28,636 nucleotides of DNA, from assembly GCA_900770195.1 (NCBI GenBank), contig CAAGJI010000074.1, positions 1 to 28,636 of the forward strand, written 5' to 3'. Of the stretch, positions 16,013-25,561 are shown piece by piece. Source of the stretch: Oscillospiraceae bacterium (GTDB taxonomy: Bacteria; Bacillota; Clostridia; Oscillospirales; Ruminococcaceae). Below the pieces are notes generated by a model. It had not been told where the DNA came from. It saw only the letters and a program-made list of their open reading frames with translations, and searched no databases. How positions within the stretch are numbered: position 1 is the first letter of the stretch; each line of letters begins with the position of its first letter. A program made the translations under genes and the position numbers.

Positions 16013-17059
16013 TTAAATAAGGTCCAAAAGTTCCGTTTTATCTGTTGAAACTCTCATTGCATCCTGTCTTGTAATTGTTCCCTGTCGAACAAGTCTTGCA
16101 AGGTCATTATTTAATGTATGCATACCAAATGCCGCACCTGACTGCATTGAAGTACCAAGCTGATAGCACTTATTTTCACGTATAAGGCTTCCTACAGCGT
16201 CTGTACCTATAAGTATTTCAGTTGCTGCAACTCGTCCTGAACCCTGTGCAAGCGGTACAAGAGCTTGTGTTATAACGCCTTTAAGAACGGTTGAAAGCTG
16301 TGTTCTTATCTGGTTCTGACCATGTGGCGGACAAGAATCTATAATACGGTCGAGTGTCTGTGCAGCACCCGTTGTATGAAGTGTTGACATAACAAGATGA
16401 CCTGTTTCTGCCGCTGTTACCGCTGCTGAAATAGTTTCATAGTCACGCATTTCTCCAACGAGTATAATATCAGGGTCCTGACGAAGTGCAGAACGGAGAG
16501 ATGCCGCAAAACTTTTTGAGTCAACGCCTATTTCTCTTTGGTGAATTGTTGAAAGTCCTGAGTTGTAAACATATTCTATAGGATCTTCAATTGTTATAAT
16601 ATGTTCTGCTCTGTTCTGATTTATATGGTCAATCATAGCTGCAAGTGTTGTTGATTTACCTGAACCTGTAGGACCTGTAACAAGAATAAGTCCTCTCGGC
16701 TGGTCTGCCAGATCTTTTAAAACCGGAGGCATATTAAGTGATTCAAGATTTGGTATTGTATTATTCAAAAGACGAATAGTAGCTGCAACTTTTTTCTGCT
16801 GTCTGAAAACATTAACTCTCTGTCGGCAACCATCAGTTGTTTCAACGGCAAAGTCAACATCATTTCCATCGTTAAAGTAATCAATCTGTTTTTCGTCCAT
16901 CATAGACATAATCATTTTTTTTACTTCTTCAGATGAAGCTTCAAATCCGCTGTCTACCATTTGACCGTGAATTCTGAAAATAGTTTTCATACCTTCACTT
17001 ATATGTATATCAGAACATTTTCTTTCACGTGCCATAATTATAAGATCATTCATTGTCAT
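16013..17059 (-). CDS. pilT: Type IV pilus retraction ATPase PilT
   Basis: A hexameric cytoplasmic ATPase that drives pilus disassembly and so twitching or DNA uptake. At 348 aa it has normal PilT length. Seen: N-terminal CSDIHISEG segment (15-23), Walker A GPTGSGKS (129-136), the acidic box TIEDPIEY, Walker B DPDIILVGE (195-203), the His box GHLVMSTLHTT (220-230) and, in the C-terminal part, VGSLIRENK, which corresponds to the AIRNLIRE motif tied to retraction. The ATG follows AAAGGAA at nine bases, 18 bp after pilB. Having a PilT with the retraction motif suggests dynamic pili rather than a pseudopilus secretion system alone. Confidence 0.96.
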   Translation of the reverse strand: MTMNDLIIMARERKCSDIHISEGMKTIFRIHGQMVDSGFEASSEEVKKMIMSMMDEKQIDYFNDGNDVDFAVETTDGCRQRVNVFRQQKKVAATIRLLNNTIPNLESLNMPPVLKDLADQPRGLILVTGPTGSGKSTTLAAMIDHINQNRAEHIITIEDPIEYVYNSGLSTIHQREIGVDSKSFAASLRSALRQDPDIILVGEMRDYETISAAVTAAETGHLVMSTLHTTGAAQTLDRIIDSCPPHGQNQIRTQLSTVLKGVITQALVPLAQGSGRVAATEILIGTDAVGSLIRENKCYQLGTSMQSGAAFGMHTLNNDLARLVRQGTITRQDAMRVSTDKTELLDLI

Positions 17060-17077
17060 AGCGGTAAATTCCTTTCA

Positions 17078-18754
17078 TTAATCATTATTGTAAGATACTT
17101 TAAGTACTTCTTCAGGAGTTGTAATTCCTTCACGTACAAGGTCAATCGCAGCTTCGTAAAGTGTTTTCATTCCCTGCTCTTTTGTTGCGTATTCGTACAT
17201 ATCATCATTATCTGCACCATCTGCAATAAGACGTCTTAATTTTTTATCTATTATTACCATTTCATGTATAGAACGTCTGCCTTTGTAGCCTGTTCCGTTG
17301 CAGACTTTACAGCCCTTGCCTTTCCATATCTTGTTTATGTCAGGACCTATTATTTTTCTTTCTTCATCTGTTGGTTCACATTCATATTTGCAAGCCTGAC
17401 AAACTTTTCTTACAAGTCGCTGTGCAACAATTCCAACAACTGAACTTGCAACAAGATAAGGTTCAAGTCCCATATCTTCAAGTCTGACTATTGAAGAAAC
17501 CGCATCATTTGTATGTAGTGTTGAAACAACAAGGTGACCTGTGATAGCAGCTCTCGCTGAAATCTGTGCTGTTTCACCGTCACGTGTTTCACCAAGCATT
17601 ATAACATCAGGGTCCTGACGAAGCAAGGCTCTGAGTCCCACACTGAACGTCATACCTGCTGCTGCATTGATATTTGTCTGGTTTATATTTGCAAGATTTC
17701 TTTCTACAGGGTCTTCAACTGTTGAAATGTTTATAGGACGTTTTGCAAGATAATCAAGTACCATATAAAGAGTTGTTGTTTTACCTGAACCTGTCGGACC
17801 TGTTATATAAACAATTCCGTTCGGTGCTGAAATCATTTTCATTATTTTTTTGTAGCATTCATCAGTCATACCAAAATTTCCTGCTGAGTCAATAACAGTA
17901 TCAGATGTAAGATAACGCATACAGACTTTTTCACCATGTACGGTTGGAAGCACATTTACACGCATACTTATATCGTGACCCTCAAGGAATATTCTGAAAT
18001 TACCATCCTGCGGTATACGTCTTTCAGCAATATCCATATTACTCATAATTTTAACTCTTGCAACAATTGAATTGTGAAGTGATTTCTGAACTGTAATATA
18101 ATTTACCAATGCACCATCTATACGCATACGTACTCTTGTAAATTTTTCAAAAGGTTCAATATGAATATCAGATGCATTTGTATTATATCCTCTTATCAAA
18201 AGAGAATTTATAAGCTTTATTACAGGAACATCATCATCTGCATCATCAATTGCCTCAACAACTTCTTCCTGCTTGACTTCATTTGCATCAGATGCAGCTT
18301 CTTTTGCTGAAATTTCAGAATAATAATAGTCAATTGCCTTTTTAATTTTTTCACTTGTTGAAAGAAAAATTTCAAGAGGCATATCAAGTATCTGTCTTAT
18401 ATCTTCCTGTGCATAAAAATTCAAAGGGTCAGAAACAAAAACCTGAACACGTTCATTTTTTTCTGAAACGGCAATAGCTGTATATTTTTCCGCTATCTGC
18501 TTTGGAACTTTTGAAACAACATCAACTTTTACTTCATATTCCTCAATATCAACTACAGGATATTCAAGTTTTTTGCCAAGCGCTTCAATTACCTGCTGTT
18601 CTGTTACGAATCCCATTTCAATAAGCAATTCACCAAGACGCTTGTTTTTGCCCTCATCTGTTTTCTGAAATGCAAGAACCTGTTCGATTTCATCATCGGT
18701 TATATAACCAAATTCTTTCAGCACGTCCCCTATTCTGACATTTTTAAACTGCAA
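17078..18754 (-). CDS. pilB: Type IV pilus extension ATPase PilB (GspE family)
   Basis: Assembly ATPase that powers pilus extension at the base of the machine. Of 558 aa, residues 7-70 hold two MshEN-type half motifs (RIGDVLKEFGYIT, then RLGELLIEMGFVT, with the expected Leu/Gly spacing and a Gln at 30), the kind known to bind cyclic di-GMP. The GspE core follows: NTNASDIHIEP (191-201), Walker A GPTGSGKT (319-326), STVEDPVE, Walker B DPDVIMLGE (381-389), GHLVVSTLHTNDA, and a zinc site with Cys452, Cys455, Cys482 and Cys485. The start is TTG, eight bases after a perfect AAAGGAGG. It lies 14 bp downstream of the large Ig-like prepilin gene. Confidence 0.96.
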   Translation of the reverse strand: MQFKNVRIGDVLKEFGYITDDEIEQVLAFQKTDEGKNKRLGELLIEMGFVTEQQVIEALGKKLEYPVVDIEEYEVKVDVVSKVPKQIAEKYTAIAVSEKNERVQVFVSDPLNFYAQEDIRQILDMPLEIFLSTSEKIKKAIDYYYSEISAKEAASDANEVKQEEVVEAIDDADDDVPVIKLINSLLIRGYNTNASDIHIEPFEKFTRVRMRIDGALVNYITVQKSLHNSIVARVKIMSNMDIAERRIPQDGNFRIFLEGHDISMRVNVLPTVHGEKVCMRYLTSDTVIDSAGNFGMTDECYKKIMKMISAPNGIVYITGPTGSGKTTTLYMVLDYLAKRPINISTVEDPVERNLANINQTNINAAAGMTFSVGLRALLRQDPDVIMLGETRDGETAQISARAAITGHLVVSTLHTNDAVSSIVRLEDMGLEPYLVASSVVGIVAQRLVRKVCQACKYECEPTDEERKIIGPDINKIWKGKGCKVCNGTGYKGRRSIHEMVIIDKKLRRLIADGADNDDMYEYATKEQGMKTLYEAAIDLVREGITTPEEVLKVSYNND

Positions 18755-18768
18755 TTTATTTTCCTCCT

Positions 18769-21700
18769 TTAATCAACATAATATATTCTCAATTTGAAAC
18801 CATTACCACCATTATCTGTATTTTTGAAATTAATTTTTGACAGAGTTGGATATCTTTTATCGTCATTATCGTCATTATTGTCATAATTCATTACAGAAAC
18901 ACTTCCGCTTCGTTCATATATTTCCCTGCCTTTTTTATCCTTTACTGTTACTGTAAGTCTAAGCCTGTATTTGCTTATTGATTCGCCTGTGCATGTTGTT
19001 CCTGTTGTTGTTTTAGAAGATGAAACCGCACTGCTGTTTGCAGGAGGTGCTTCTGATGGACTTTCAGAAGGTGCTACACTCTTTTCATTAACTGTCACAT
19101 TTATTTCAAATTCATATAGAGTAATATTTCCAAACTTATAATTCAATTTCAATATAACAGGTGAACTTGTTTTATTTATTCCTGTAACATATATACCATC
19201 ATTTCTTTTTTCAACCGAAATATCTGTTGAATAAAGTTCTTCAATTGTTAAATTATCAAGCGGTGTATCATTTGTATTGATTTTTACAGAATCGCCGCCC
19301 TTATAAACCGTCATTGAATTTGTGCTGACTGTTGGAACTTTTATAGTTATAGTTATTCTTATTGGAACACCTTTTTCATCTGTTACATTTTCATCATTTA
19401 CTGAATGATATCTGTCATAAACAGTAAGTGTAACAACTGTATCCCTGTCAGGTTTTCCTGCTATTACATTAAGTGTATATGTGCCATCTTCATTTTTTTT
19501 AGGTATATAAGATAAAACTGAAGGATCAGAATTTTCAACATATACATCATTAAATCTTTCAAGAGTTGAACTTAATGTAAATGTTTGTTTTTCTCCTGCC
19601 CATAATGTTATATTTTGATCAATCTCTGAATTATCTATTTTCAGGGTCTTTTCTTTTTCAACAACTGTTATATTATAAGTCTGTACCCACTCGCCAAACT
19701 TAACTGTAACATTTGTCCGGCCTGTTTTATCTTCTGATGCTTTGACAATTTTATTAACATTATCATATTGACTACTTTCATCAGTTAACAAACTACTATC
19801 ACCTATTTCAATAGAAAAAGTTTTAGTTCCGTTTGTAATATTACTTTGACCATAATTTGATTCAAATTGCAGACTTTTTCCTTTTTGCAAGTTAATATTA
19901 GTATCAGTTGGATTTAATATTTTGAATTTTACAACATGGATTGTAAGCGTTGCTGTTGAATTATTGGCTGTATCTCTGAATGTTATGGTTACAGTTGAAT
20001 TATCCGCAAGATTCTTGTCTACATTCATAGTATTGTTGTTATTATTAAATGTAATTCCCGAAGGAATAGGATCAACTGGTTTATAATTATTTGGAGTTTC
20101 AACTTTAAAAGGCAGTGAGTTAAATTCATCACCTGCAAAAACTGTTATTTCACTTGGACTAACAGAAATAGGTTCTGAAATAAAAATAGTTACTACATTA
20201 GAAGAAACCTCGTCTGCTCTCCCGTCTTTGCGTATAGCTTTTGCACGTATATATACGACACCTGCTTTTTTAGCTGTTACATAACCTGTGTCACTTATTT
20301 CAGCTAAATCAGTTTTTATTTCATTTCCATCTTTATCAACGAAATAATATTCTATTTTTTCATATGTTTTTTTTGCGTTTTCTGTTAAACTTCCATTTTC
20401 GGTTTTATTTGTTAATATCTGAAAACCTTTATTTGCAGTATCGCTTATATCATTATCATTGACAACAAGATATTTAACTTCAGTTGGAGTTATATTAAAT
20501 GGATCTTCTGGCTTTGTAACATTAACTGTAACAGTAATTTTCTTTCCGCCATATTCAAAATAAAAAGTTGTTTGACCTTGTTTCTTTCCACTTAAATAAA
20601 TTTTTTCATTTTCTTTATCTGTATATATCTCTGCCGGATCTGTATAGTAACATATTTTTTTTAAATCTTCTGAATCAGTGTTAAATGTTACTTCTTTTCT
20701 TTCTCCCTCTTCTATGTTTATTGAAAAATCATTATAATATTCTTTACCATCAATTGTAACAGACAGAGGGAAAGGTAAAACTTCAACAAGGACAGTTACA
20801 GATTGTTTTCCTGACATAATGACAAAGGTATAATTATTATTTGAGTTTTGTTGATATTTTTTTGCAGTAATAGTGAATTTTCCGTCATTTCCCTTTACAT
20901 CGATATAGCCATTACCCGTTGACGAAGCGACAAATGCACCTTTGTTTGCTGAAAATTGGAAACTTTCACCCATTTTTATTTTTATTTCGGTTGTCTGTCC
21001 ATTAGTATATTCCTTGCCACTAACATTAACTTTTAATGGCAATGCTGATGAAAGTGACTTGACTTTTACGCTTTTTATATCATATTTATCCGCTTGTATA
21101 AGTTTAATCCAATTATCAGAATTCAAACTAATATAAAATGTTTTCTCAGTAACAGGTTCATTAAAAGCAGTTTTTTGATTATACTGTTCAGAACTAACAT
21201 AATAATACATTCCAAGCCATTCAGTTGGCTTTTTATTTTTCACAGTAATCTCAACACAACTTACATCATATGGAATATTATCTATAAAATAATATCTGCT
21301 TCCATTTTCTTCTTTTATTGTATAATTAAGATTATCGCCAATATTGGATACAGTCCTCACCTCTGCCGACTGGTTCATAATTTCAAGACCGCCGAGGAAA
21401 GACACCTCTCCCTGTGGGGTGAGATAACCTGCTGAATCGGTTACTTCCGAATTGGAAACAAGATTGAAAAGTGCTTCATCATTCATTGAATTATCAGCCG
21501 AAGCAGATGCGGAAGGTGCAACAGATTCAGATGTTGCTGCGGTTTCTGTTTCAAGTAAAACCTCAACATCATATGGGGCAAATTCTACTCTTTCAGTAGC
21601 TGTTTCGCCTTTAAATCCTTTTGTTATTCCGTTTTTATCAACAGCTATTTCCTGATAAATTTCTGATTCATCAAAAACACCCTTAACTTCTCTGTCTTCG

Positions 21701-21957
21701 TAATAAGTTGCATTTGTCGGTTCAAATACTCCGTTTGTCTCATATTGCAAACCTGATGAATATGTCAGCTTATTGCTAAGCAAATCATAAACATACTGTC
21801 CTTTATTCTGTGCGGACTGCGTTTTTACATTTACAGAATAAACCCTCATTGCCGATATCATCATACCCGAGGCAACCAGTATCAATATTGATAAAATAAA
21901 TAAACTGACTACCTCTTCAACAAAAGTAAATCCTTTTAAATTTTTTGACTTTTTCAT
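18769..21957 (-). CDS. Giant prepilin with an Ig-like (BIg-type) repeat array
   Basis: A 1062-aa protein starting with a type III (prepilin) signal: short basic leader MKKSKNLKG, then FTFVE, so cleavage is expected after Gly9 and Glu is at +5, followed by a hydrophobic helix to about residue 37. Residues 40-140 look like an ordinary prepilin stalk region. From about 300 to 955 comes a series of beta-rich modules of about 80-100 residues with bacterial Ig-like text (for example ISDTGYVTAKKAGVVYIRAKAI at 555-576, cut here for length). Ser/Ala/Pro linkers with SVAPS occur near 144-155 and 959-972. The last 75 residues (YRLRLTVTVKDKKG, GSVSVMNYDNN) read like a minor-pilin C-terminus. Ribosome site GAGGTGA, 20 bp after the preceding gene. 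Likely a pilus-associated adhesin; this is inference. Confidence 0.85.
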   Translation of the reverse strand: MKKSKNLKGFTFVEEVVSLFILSILILVASGMMISAMRVYSVNVKTQSAQNKGQYVYDLLSNKLTYSSGLQYETNGVFEPTNATYYEDREVKGVFDESEIYQEIAVDKNGITKGFKGETATERVEFAPYDVEVLLETETAATSESVAPSASASADNSMNDEALFNLVSNSEVTDSAGYLTPQGEVSFLGGLEIMNQSAEVRTVSNIGDNLNYTIKEENGSRYYFIDNIPYDVSCVEITVKNKKPTEWLGMYYYVSSEQYNQKTAFNEPVTEKTFYISLNSDNWIKLIQADKYDIKSVKVKSLSSALPLKVNVSGKEYTNGQTTEIKIKMGESFQFSANKGAFVASSTGNGYIDVKGNDGKFTITAKKYQQNSNNNYTFVIMSGKQSVTVLVEVLPFPLSVTIDGKEYYNDFSINIEEGERKEVTFNTDSEDLKKICYYTDPAEIYTDKENEKIYLSGKKQGQTTFYFEYGGKKITVTVNVTKPEDPFNITPTEVKYLVVNDNDISDTANKGFQILTNKTENGSLTENAKKTYEKIEYYFVDKDGNEIKTDLAEISDTGYVTAKKAGVVYIRAKAIRKDGRADEVSSNVVTIFISEPISVSPSEITVFAGDEFNSLPFKVETPNNYKPVDPIPSGITFNNNNNTMNVDKNLADNSTVTITFRDTANNSTATLTIHVVKFKILNPTDTNINLQKGKSLQFESNYGQSNITNGTKTFSIEIGDSSLLTDESSQYDNVNKIVKASEDKTGRTNVTVKFGEWVQTYNITVVEKEKTLKIDNSEIDQNITLWAGEKQTFTLSSTLERFNDVYVENSDPSVLSYIPKKNEDGTYTLNVIAGKPDRDTVVTLTVYDRYHSVNDENVTDEKGVPIRITITIKVPTVSTNSMTVYKGGDSVKINTNDTPLDNLTIEELYSTDISVEKRNDGIYVTGINKTSSPVILKLNYKFGNITLYEFEINVTVNEKSVAPSESPSEAPPANSSAVSSSKTTTGTTCTGESISKYRLRLTVTVKDKKGREIYERSGSVSVMNYDNNDDNDDKRYPTLSKINFKNTDNGGNGFKLRIYYVD

Positions 21958-21977
21958 ATTGGTTCACCTCTTTGAGA

Positions 21978-24182
21978 TTATTGACTATTTAATACACTTT
22001 GTGAATAAGCGTCCCATTTTTGAGGGAAATTATCTTTATAAGCCTTCTTATCAAATCTTGTATTTGATGACATTTCAACAGTTGCTTTTCTCATATCTTC
22101 CAAAAAATTATCATAATAAGTTTTATTATAAACATACATTATCATTTCTTTTACAAGATAATCTTCTGAGTAATTTGCATTTGCATAATTAACTGCGTCT
22201 GATTCAACCATTGATTTAATGGTTTTAAAAGCTTCATCTAAATGCGTTATTTGTTCATTTGTATATGTGCAGTCTTTTTTAAAGTTTGTGTAATTTGTTT
22301 CTCTCTGGGAAGCCTGTTCTTTATTAACAAAATAATCATATACTTCTTTTGCAGCTATATAATTAAATTCATATGAAGAAGAAAAACTTTTTACATAATC
22401 ATCAAAAGAATTAAATCCTTGATATGTATTTCCTTTGCTAATGTAATAATAAATCCAAAATGCCCTATAATAACTTGAAACATGTCTTTCTGTACTACTT
22501 CCAGCGTTATTTATATTAATTATACCATAGCCTTTATCTGTTATATATTTTTTAACTTCTTCTAAAAATGGTTGATCATTCAACCACCAATAACACAATG
22601 TATTTATACAAAAATATGCATTCTGATTATCATTCACTAATGTGGATATTAAGTCTATATAACTTTTTGTACTTTTAATAATATAACAAACATCTTCATC
22701 ACTTTCATTTATTTTCATTTTATCAAGCAAATACCAATTGTAAAAACTAAACGGAACCCAAGAATTAAAATCTGCTTCTGAATTGGCAATGCCTAAATTT
22801 TTACAGTAACTCAACCAATCCGAATATTTTTTATAGTCATCTGAACTTTGTATTCTAAGGTATTCTCTAAAGTTTACACGTTGACCATTATTGTTCGCAA
22901 AATTATTTCTATCAATATTTGTACTTGTGCAATAATAATTTAATAAAAGCATATATGACCTATTTGATTCTGTATAACCATCTCCCCATTTGCTATTACT
23001 TTTATCATCTTTTGTCCAAAGATATACATATTTTCCAGCATTAGAACCTGTATAATTTTTATTATCATAATCATAAAGACAATTATGGTTTCCGTTTTTA
23101 TAATTTTCATTTAAATAATTAACAAGTTCACTTTGTTCAACATTAGTTTTAGAATTAGGAGTTTTGGAAGAAGAAGGATTAAACCAATTATAACCTTCCG
23201 CTGTATATTTGGTATAATCTCTATTTACATTTGTTGATGAATCATTATAACAATTACTTTGAAAGTTTCTTCCCCATACTGTTATTTTACTAAAAGCATC
23301 ACTTCCATCTTTCGCCAATACATCTTTTTCATAATTAGCCTCACCTTTAACAGCATTTACAATATAAAAATTCAAACCATAGGCAACTCTTGTTGACCAA
23401 AACAAATTGAAATCAAATGCCTGATAGTCATAATCACCTTTGCTGTTATCAAATTCCATTAAAAGACCTAATTGTTTAACATTATCATCAAAAGTTAATG
23501 AAGATATACTTGATAAAGGTTTTATCTCTCCCCTGTTTATTCTGTAGTAATTAACCTTTCCTACAAGCTCACTATTCCAATAATTTCCACAAGGTGATAA
23601 ACTTATTCCATTTTTTGAAATATTTACACTGGCTTCTGATATTAAAGTTTCACCGCTAAATCCGCTATTCATTTCAACTTCAACATAAAACTTTGACGGT
23701 AATTTAACTGTAGGATCAAGATATGTACGAACTCCCCATTGTCCTGACATACCAAAAGATCCTTTTCCATAATCTGACCTTTTATATTCTCCAGAACCTG
23801 AAACAGAACTATCAAAATAACGATAATTTATTTTTTTATCTGCTGCTTCTTCTTTCTTATATGAAGAATATTTATTACATGAAATATTTTCAAGTTTTTC
23901 GGATATTAGTTCTTTTGGCTTTGTATTATCATAATATTTATTGCCTGCATTTGAATATATTGAAAAAGTAGAATAACTTTCATTCGAACCTGTCTGAACA
24001 AGTTCATCCGCCTTATAACTTGCATTTTTAATATGATTTGTCTGAACCTTAATTCTTCCGGAGGTAACAACGCCTGAAATAGTTATGAGTCCGACAATTG
24101 AAACAATTGCGAACGCAGTTATAACTTCAATAAGCGAATCGCCCTTGAAATTTTTTCTGAATTTTCTCATAAACATAAACAT
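21978..24182 (-). CDS. Giant Tyr/Asn-rich prepilin-like protein
   Basis: A 734-aa protein with a prepilin signal: basic leader MRKFRKNFKG, cleavage site before DSLIEV (Glu at +5), then a hydrophobic helix (AFAIVSIVGLITISGVV). The whole remainder, about 690 residues, is extracytoplasmic and unlike any pilin I know: very rich in Tyr, Asn, Ser and Trp, with several Cys residues and acidic/aromatic stretches such as YKNGNHNCLYDYDNKNY. The last 130 residues look more helical. No repeats and no recognised domain. Start: ATG 24182 has AGAGG five bases upstream; in-frame ATG codons two and four codons later are possible. It sits between the PilX-like gene and the Ig-like prepilin in the same operon, so a role in the pilus, perhaps as a binding subunit, is plausible. 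Confidence 0.82.
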   Translation of the reverse strand: MFMFMRKFRKNFKGDSLIEVITAFAIVSIVGLITISGVVTSGRIKVQTNHIKNASYKADELVQTGSNESYSTFSIYSNAGNKYYDNTKPKELISEKLENISCNKYSSYKKEEAADKKINYRYFDSSVSGSGEYKRSDYGKGSFGMSGQWGVRTYLDPTVKLPSKFYVEVEMNSGFSGETLISEASVNISKNGISLSPCGNYWNSELVGKVNYYRINRGEIKPLSSISSLTFDDNVKQLGLLMEFDNSKGDYDYQAFDFNLFWSTRVAYGLNFYIVNAVKGEANYEKDVLAKDGSDAFSKITVWGRNFQSNCYNDSSTNVNRDYTKYTAEGYNWFNPSSSKTPNSKTNVEQSELVNYLNENYKNGNHNCLYDYDNKNYTGSNAGKYVYLWTKDDKSNSKWGDGYTESNRSYMLLLNYYCTSTNIDRNNFANNNGQRVNFREYLRIQSSDDYKKYSDWLSYCKNLGIANSEADFNSWVPFSFYNWYLLDKMKINESDEDVCYIIKSTKSYIDLISTLVNDNQNAYFCINTLCYWWLNDQPFLEEVKKYITDKGYGIININNAGSSTERHVSSYYRAFWIYYYISKGNTYQGFNSFDDYVKSFSSSYEFNYIAAKEVYDYFVNKEQASQRETNYTNFKKDCTYTNEQITHLDEAFKTIKSMVESDAVNYANANYSEDYLVKEMIMYVYNKTYYDNFLEDMRKATVEMSSNTRFDKKAYKDNFPQKWDAYSQSVLNSQ

Positions 24183-24203
24183 CAACACCTCTCAAAATTG
24201 TGT

Positions 24204-24680
24204 TTATTTAACATAGAAGCCATCAAATACCCATTTACTTGTATCTTCACTTTTTACCATTCTTCCATATACATTTGCTTCAATATTTCCCTTTGTATAT
24301 GTTGACTGAATGTCAAGCTGATAATATGCACGGGTTCTGTCTATTTTTATTGAAACAGGAATTTTTTCACTGCCATCTGTTATTTCAACAACAAGGTTTA
24401 TAGGATTTGCCTGCGAACCTGTTGTATTGTTATCGCTTTTTTTATTTAATATTTCATCAAGTTCCCCTGATGTTATCTGACTTGAAATGATATTAATTCC
24501 CGACCTTGCATAATAATCAGCCTGTATTTTGATGACTGCTGTATTTTCTCTTTTATTAAAAACCTGTGCCATCATAAGAATTCCTGTTACAACAAGTACA
24601 ATAACAAGCATTGCAACAAGTGCCCATATAATAGCCACACCTTTTTTATTTTTCTCTTTTATAAAGTTCATAAATATCAC
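24204..24680 (-). CDS. PilX/GspK-like minor pilin-type protein
   Basis: A 158-aa protein with the layout of PilX or GspK: short basic leader ending KNKKG, then VAIIWALVAMLVIVLVVTGILMM. The residue at +5 after the Gly is Trp, not Glu, as is usual for GspK-type tip pseudopilins. YYARSGINIISSQI after the helix is a pattern common in this family (PilX N-terminal domain). The rest is a small beta-rich domain. The GTG start at 24680 forms a GTGA overlap with the pilO stop and has AGGGA upstream; an ATG three codons later (24671) is possible. Its place just before two large prepilins suggests it helps to form the tip complex with them. Confidence 0.75.
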   Translation of the reverse strand: MIFMNFIKEKNKKGVAIIWALVAMLVIVLVVTGILMMAQVFNKRENTAVIKIQADYYARSGINIISSQITSGELDEILNKKSDNNTTGSQANPINLVVEITDGSEKIPVSIKIDRTRAYYQLDIQSTYTKGNIEANVYGRMVKSEDTSKWVFDGFYVK

Positions 24681-25561
24681 GCTTTCCCTGTGATTTCTGT
24701 TGAACCTTCCCCTGCCTTTGTTTCTGATTCTGAAGTTGCTTCCTCATCAACAGGGTCATTTATGCCTGTTGTAGGGTCTTCATACATATAAAGATTTATA
24801 ACTATTGTAACTGAATAATCGCCTTCTATTTTTGTATTATCATCTAAAACACTCTGAAAAGTAAGGCTTTCAACACTCATTGAAACATCTGATGATATTT
24901 CCTTTACAAGCTTTACAATGTCAGGATATTTTCCTGTTAACGAATATGTAAGGCTGTAATAATACTCGCCTGTGTTTGTTATAGTATTTTCAGTTTCAGC
25001 AATTGCATCATTTCCTGCAAGATTTTCAGATGCTTCGCCATATGTTACACCGTCAGAAGTTTCTGCTTCTGTTGCAAGAGGTGCAGTTTCCGCTTCTGTT
25101 TCATCCTGCGGAACATAATCACTTTGTTCAACTGCTTCCTTATATGTTATTGTTTCTGTTGAAACAATTCCCTGTGAATCAACCATAAAAACATTAAGGT
25201 CTGAAATATCAACACTGTTTACAGTAAATCCAAGCTGTTTTACTCTTGGAGTAAGAACATTTTTATCTGCATCATCACTGTACATAAGGTCAAAAAGTTC
25301 ACTTGTCTGATTTAAAAATTTACTTTTTGTTGTATTATATTTTGAAAGACTTGATGAATATTTCTGACTTTTCATAACAAGACCGTCATATTCATCACTC
25401 AGTGTCTGAACCTGTACTTCTTTTTCAGAAATTCTTTTAAGTATCGGCTTTATCACAAACATAATAAAAACTACTACAAGAAGAACAACAAGAACCCCCA
25501 TAAGAAGATACATCTGTTTTTTATTTACTTTGCTATTTTTCTTTTCGTTATTTTCAGCCAT
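24677..25561 (-). CDS. pilO: PilO-like inner-membrane platform protein
   Basis: A PilO-like assembly protein of 294 aa: basic N-terminus, one membrane segment (about 17-38), a coiled-coil stretch (about 42-75) and a periplasm-side (outer face) domain. An acidic Thr/Glu/Ala-rich insertion (about 155-195) precedes a ferredoxin-like core (YYYSLTYSLTGKYPDIVKLVKEI), and the C-terminus is again an acidic tail. PilO pairs with PilN and links PilM to the pilus. Identity rests mainly on gene order and topology, since the sequence is divergent. Start: ATG 25561 has AGGAG nine bases upstream and overlaps the pilN end by 8 bases; a longer reading from 25597 would lie inside pilN. Confidence 0.75.
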   Translation of the reverse strand: MAENNEKKNSKVNKKQMYLLMGVLVVLLVVVFIMFVIKPILKRISEKEVQVQTLSDEYDGLVMKSQKYSSSLSKYNTTKSKFLNQTSELFDLMYSDDADKNVLTPRVKQLGFTVNSVDISDLNVFMVDSQGIVSTETITYKEAVEQSDYVPQDETEAETAPLATEAETSDGVTYGEASENLAGNDAIAETENTITNTGEYYYSLTYSLTGKYPDIVKLVKEISSDVSMSVESLTFQSVLDDNTKIEGDYSVTIVINLYMYEDPTTGINDPVDEEATSESETKAGEGSTEITGKA

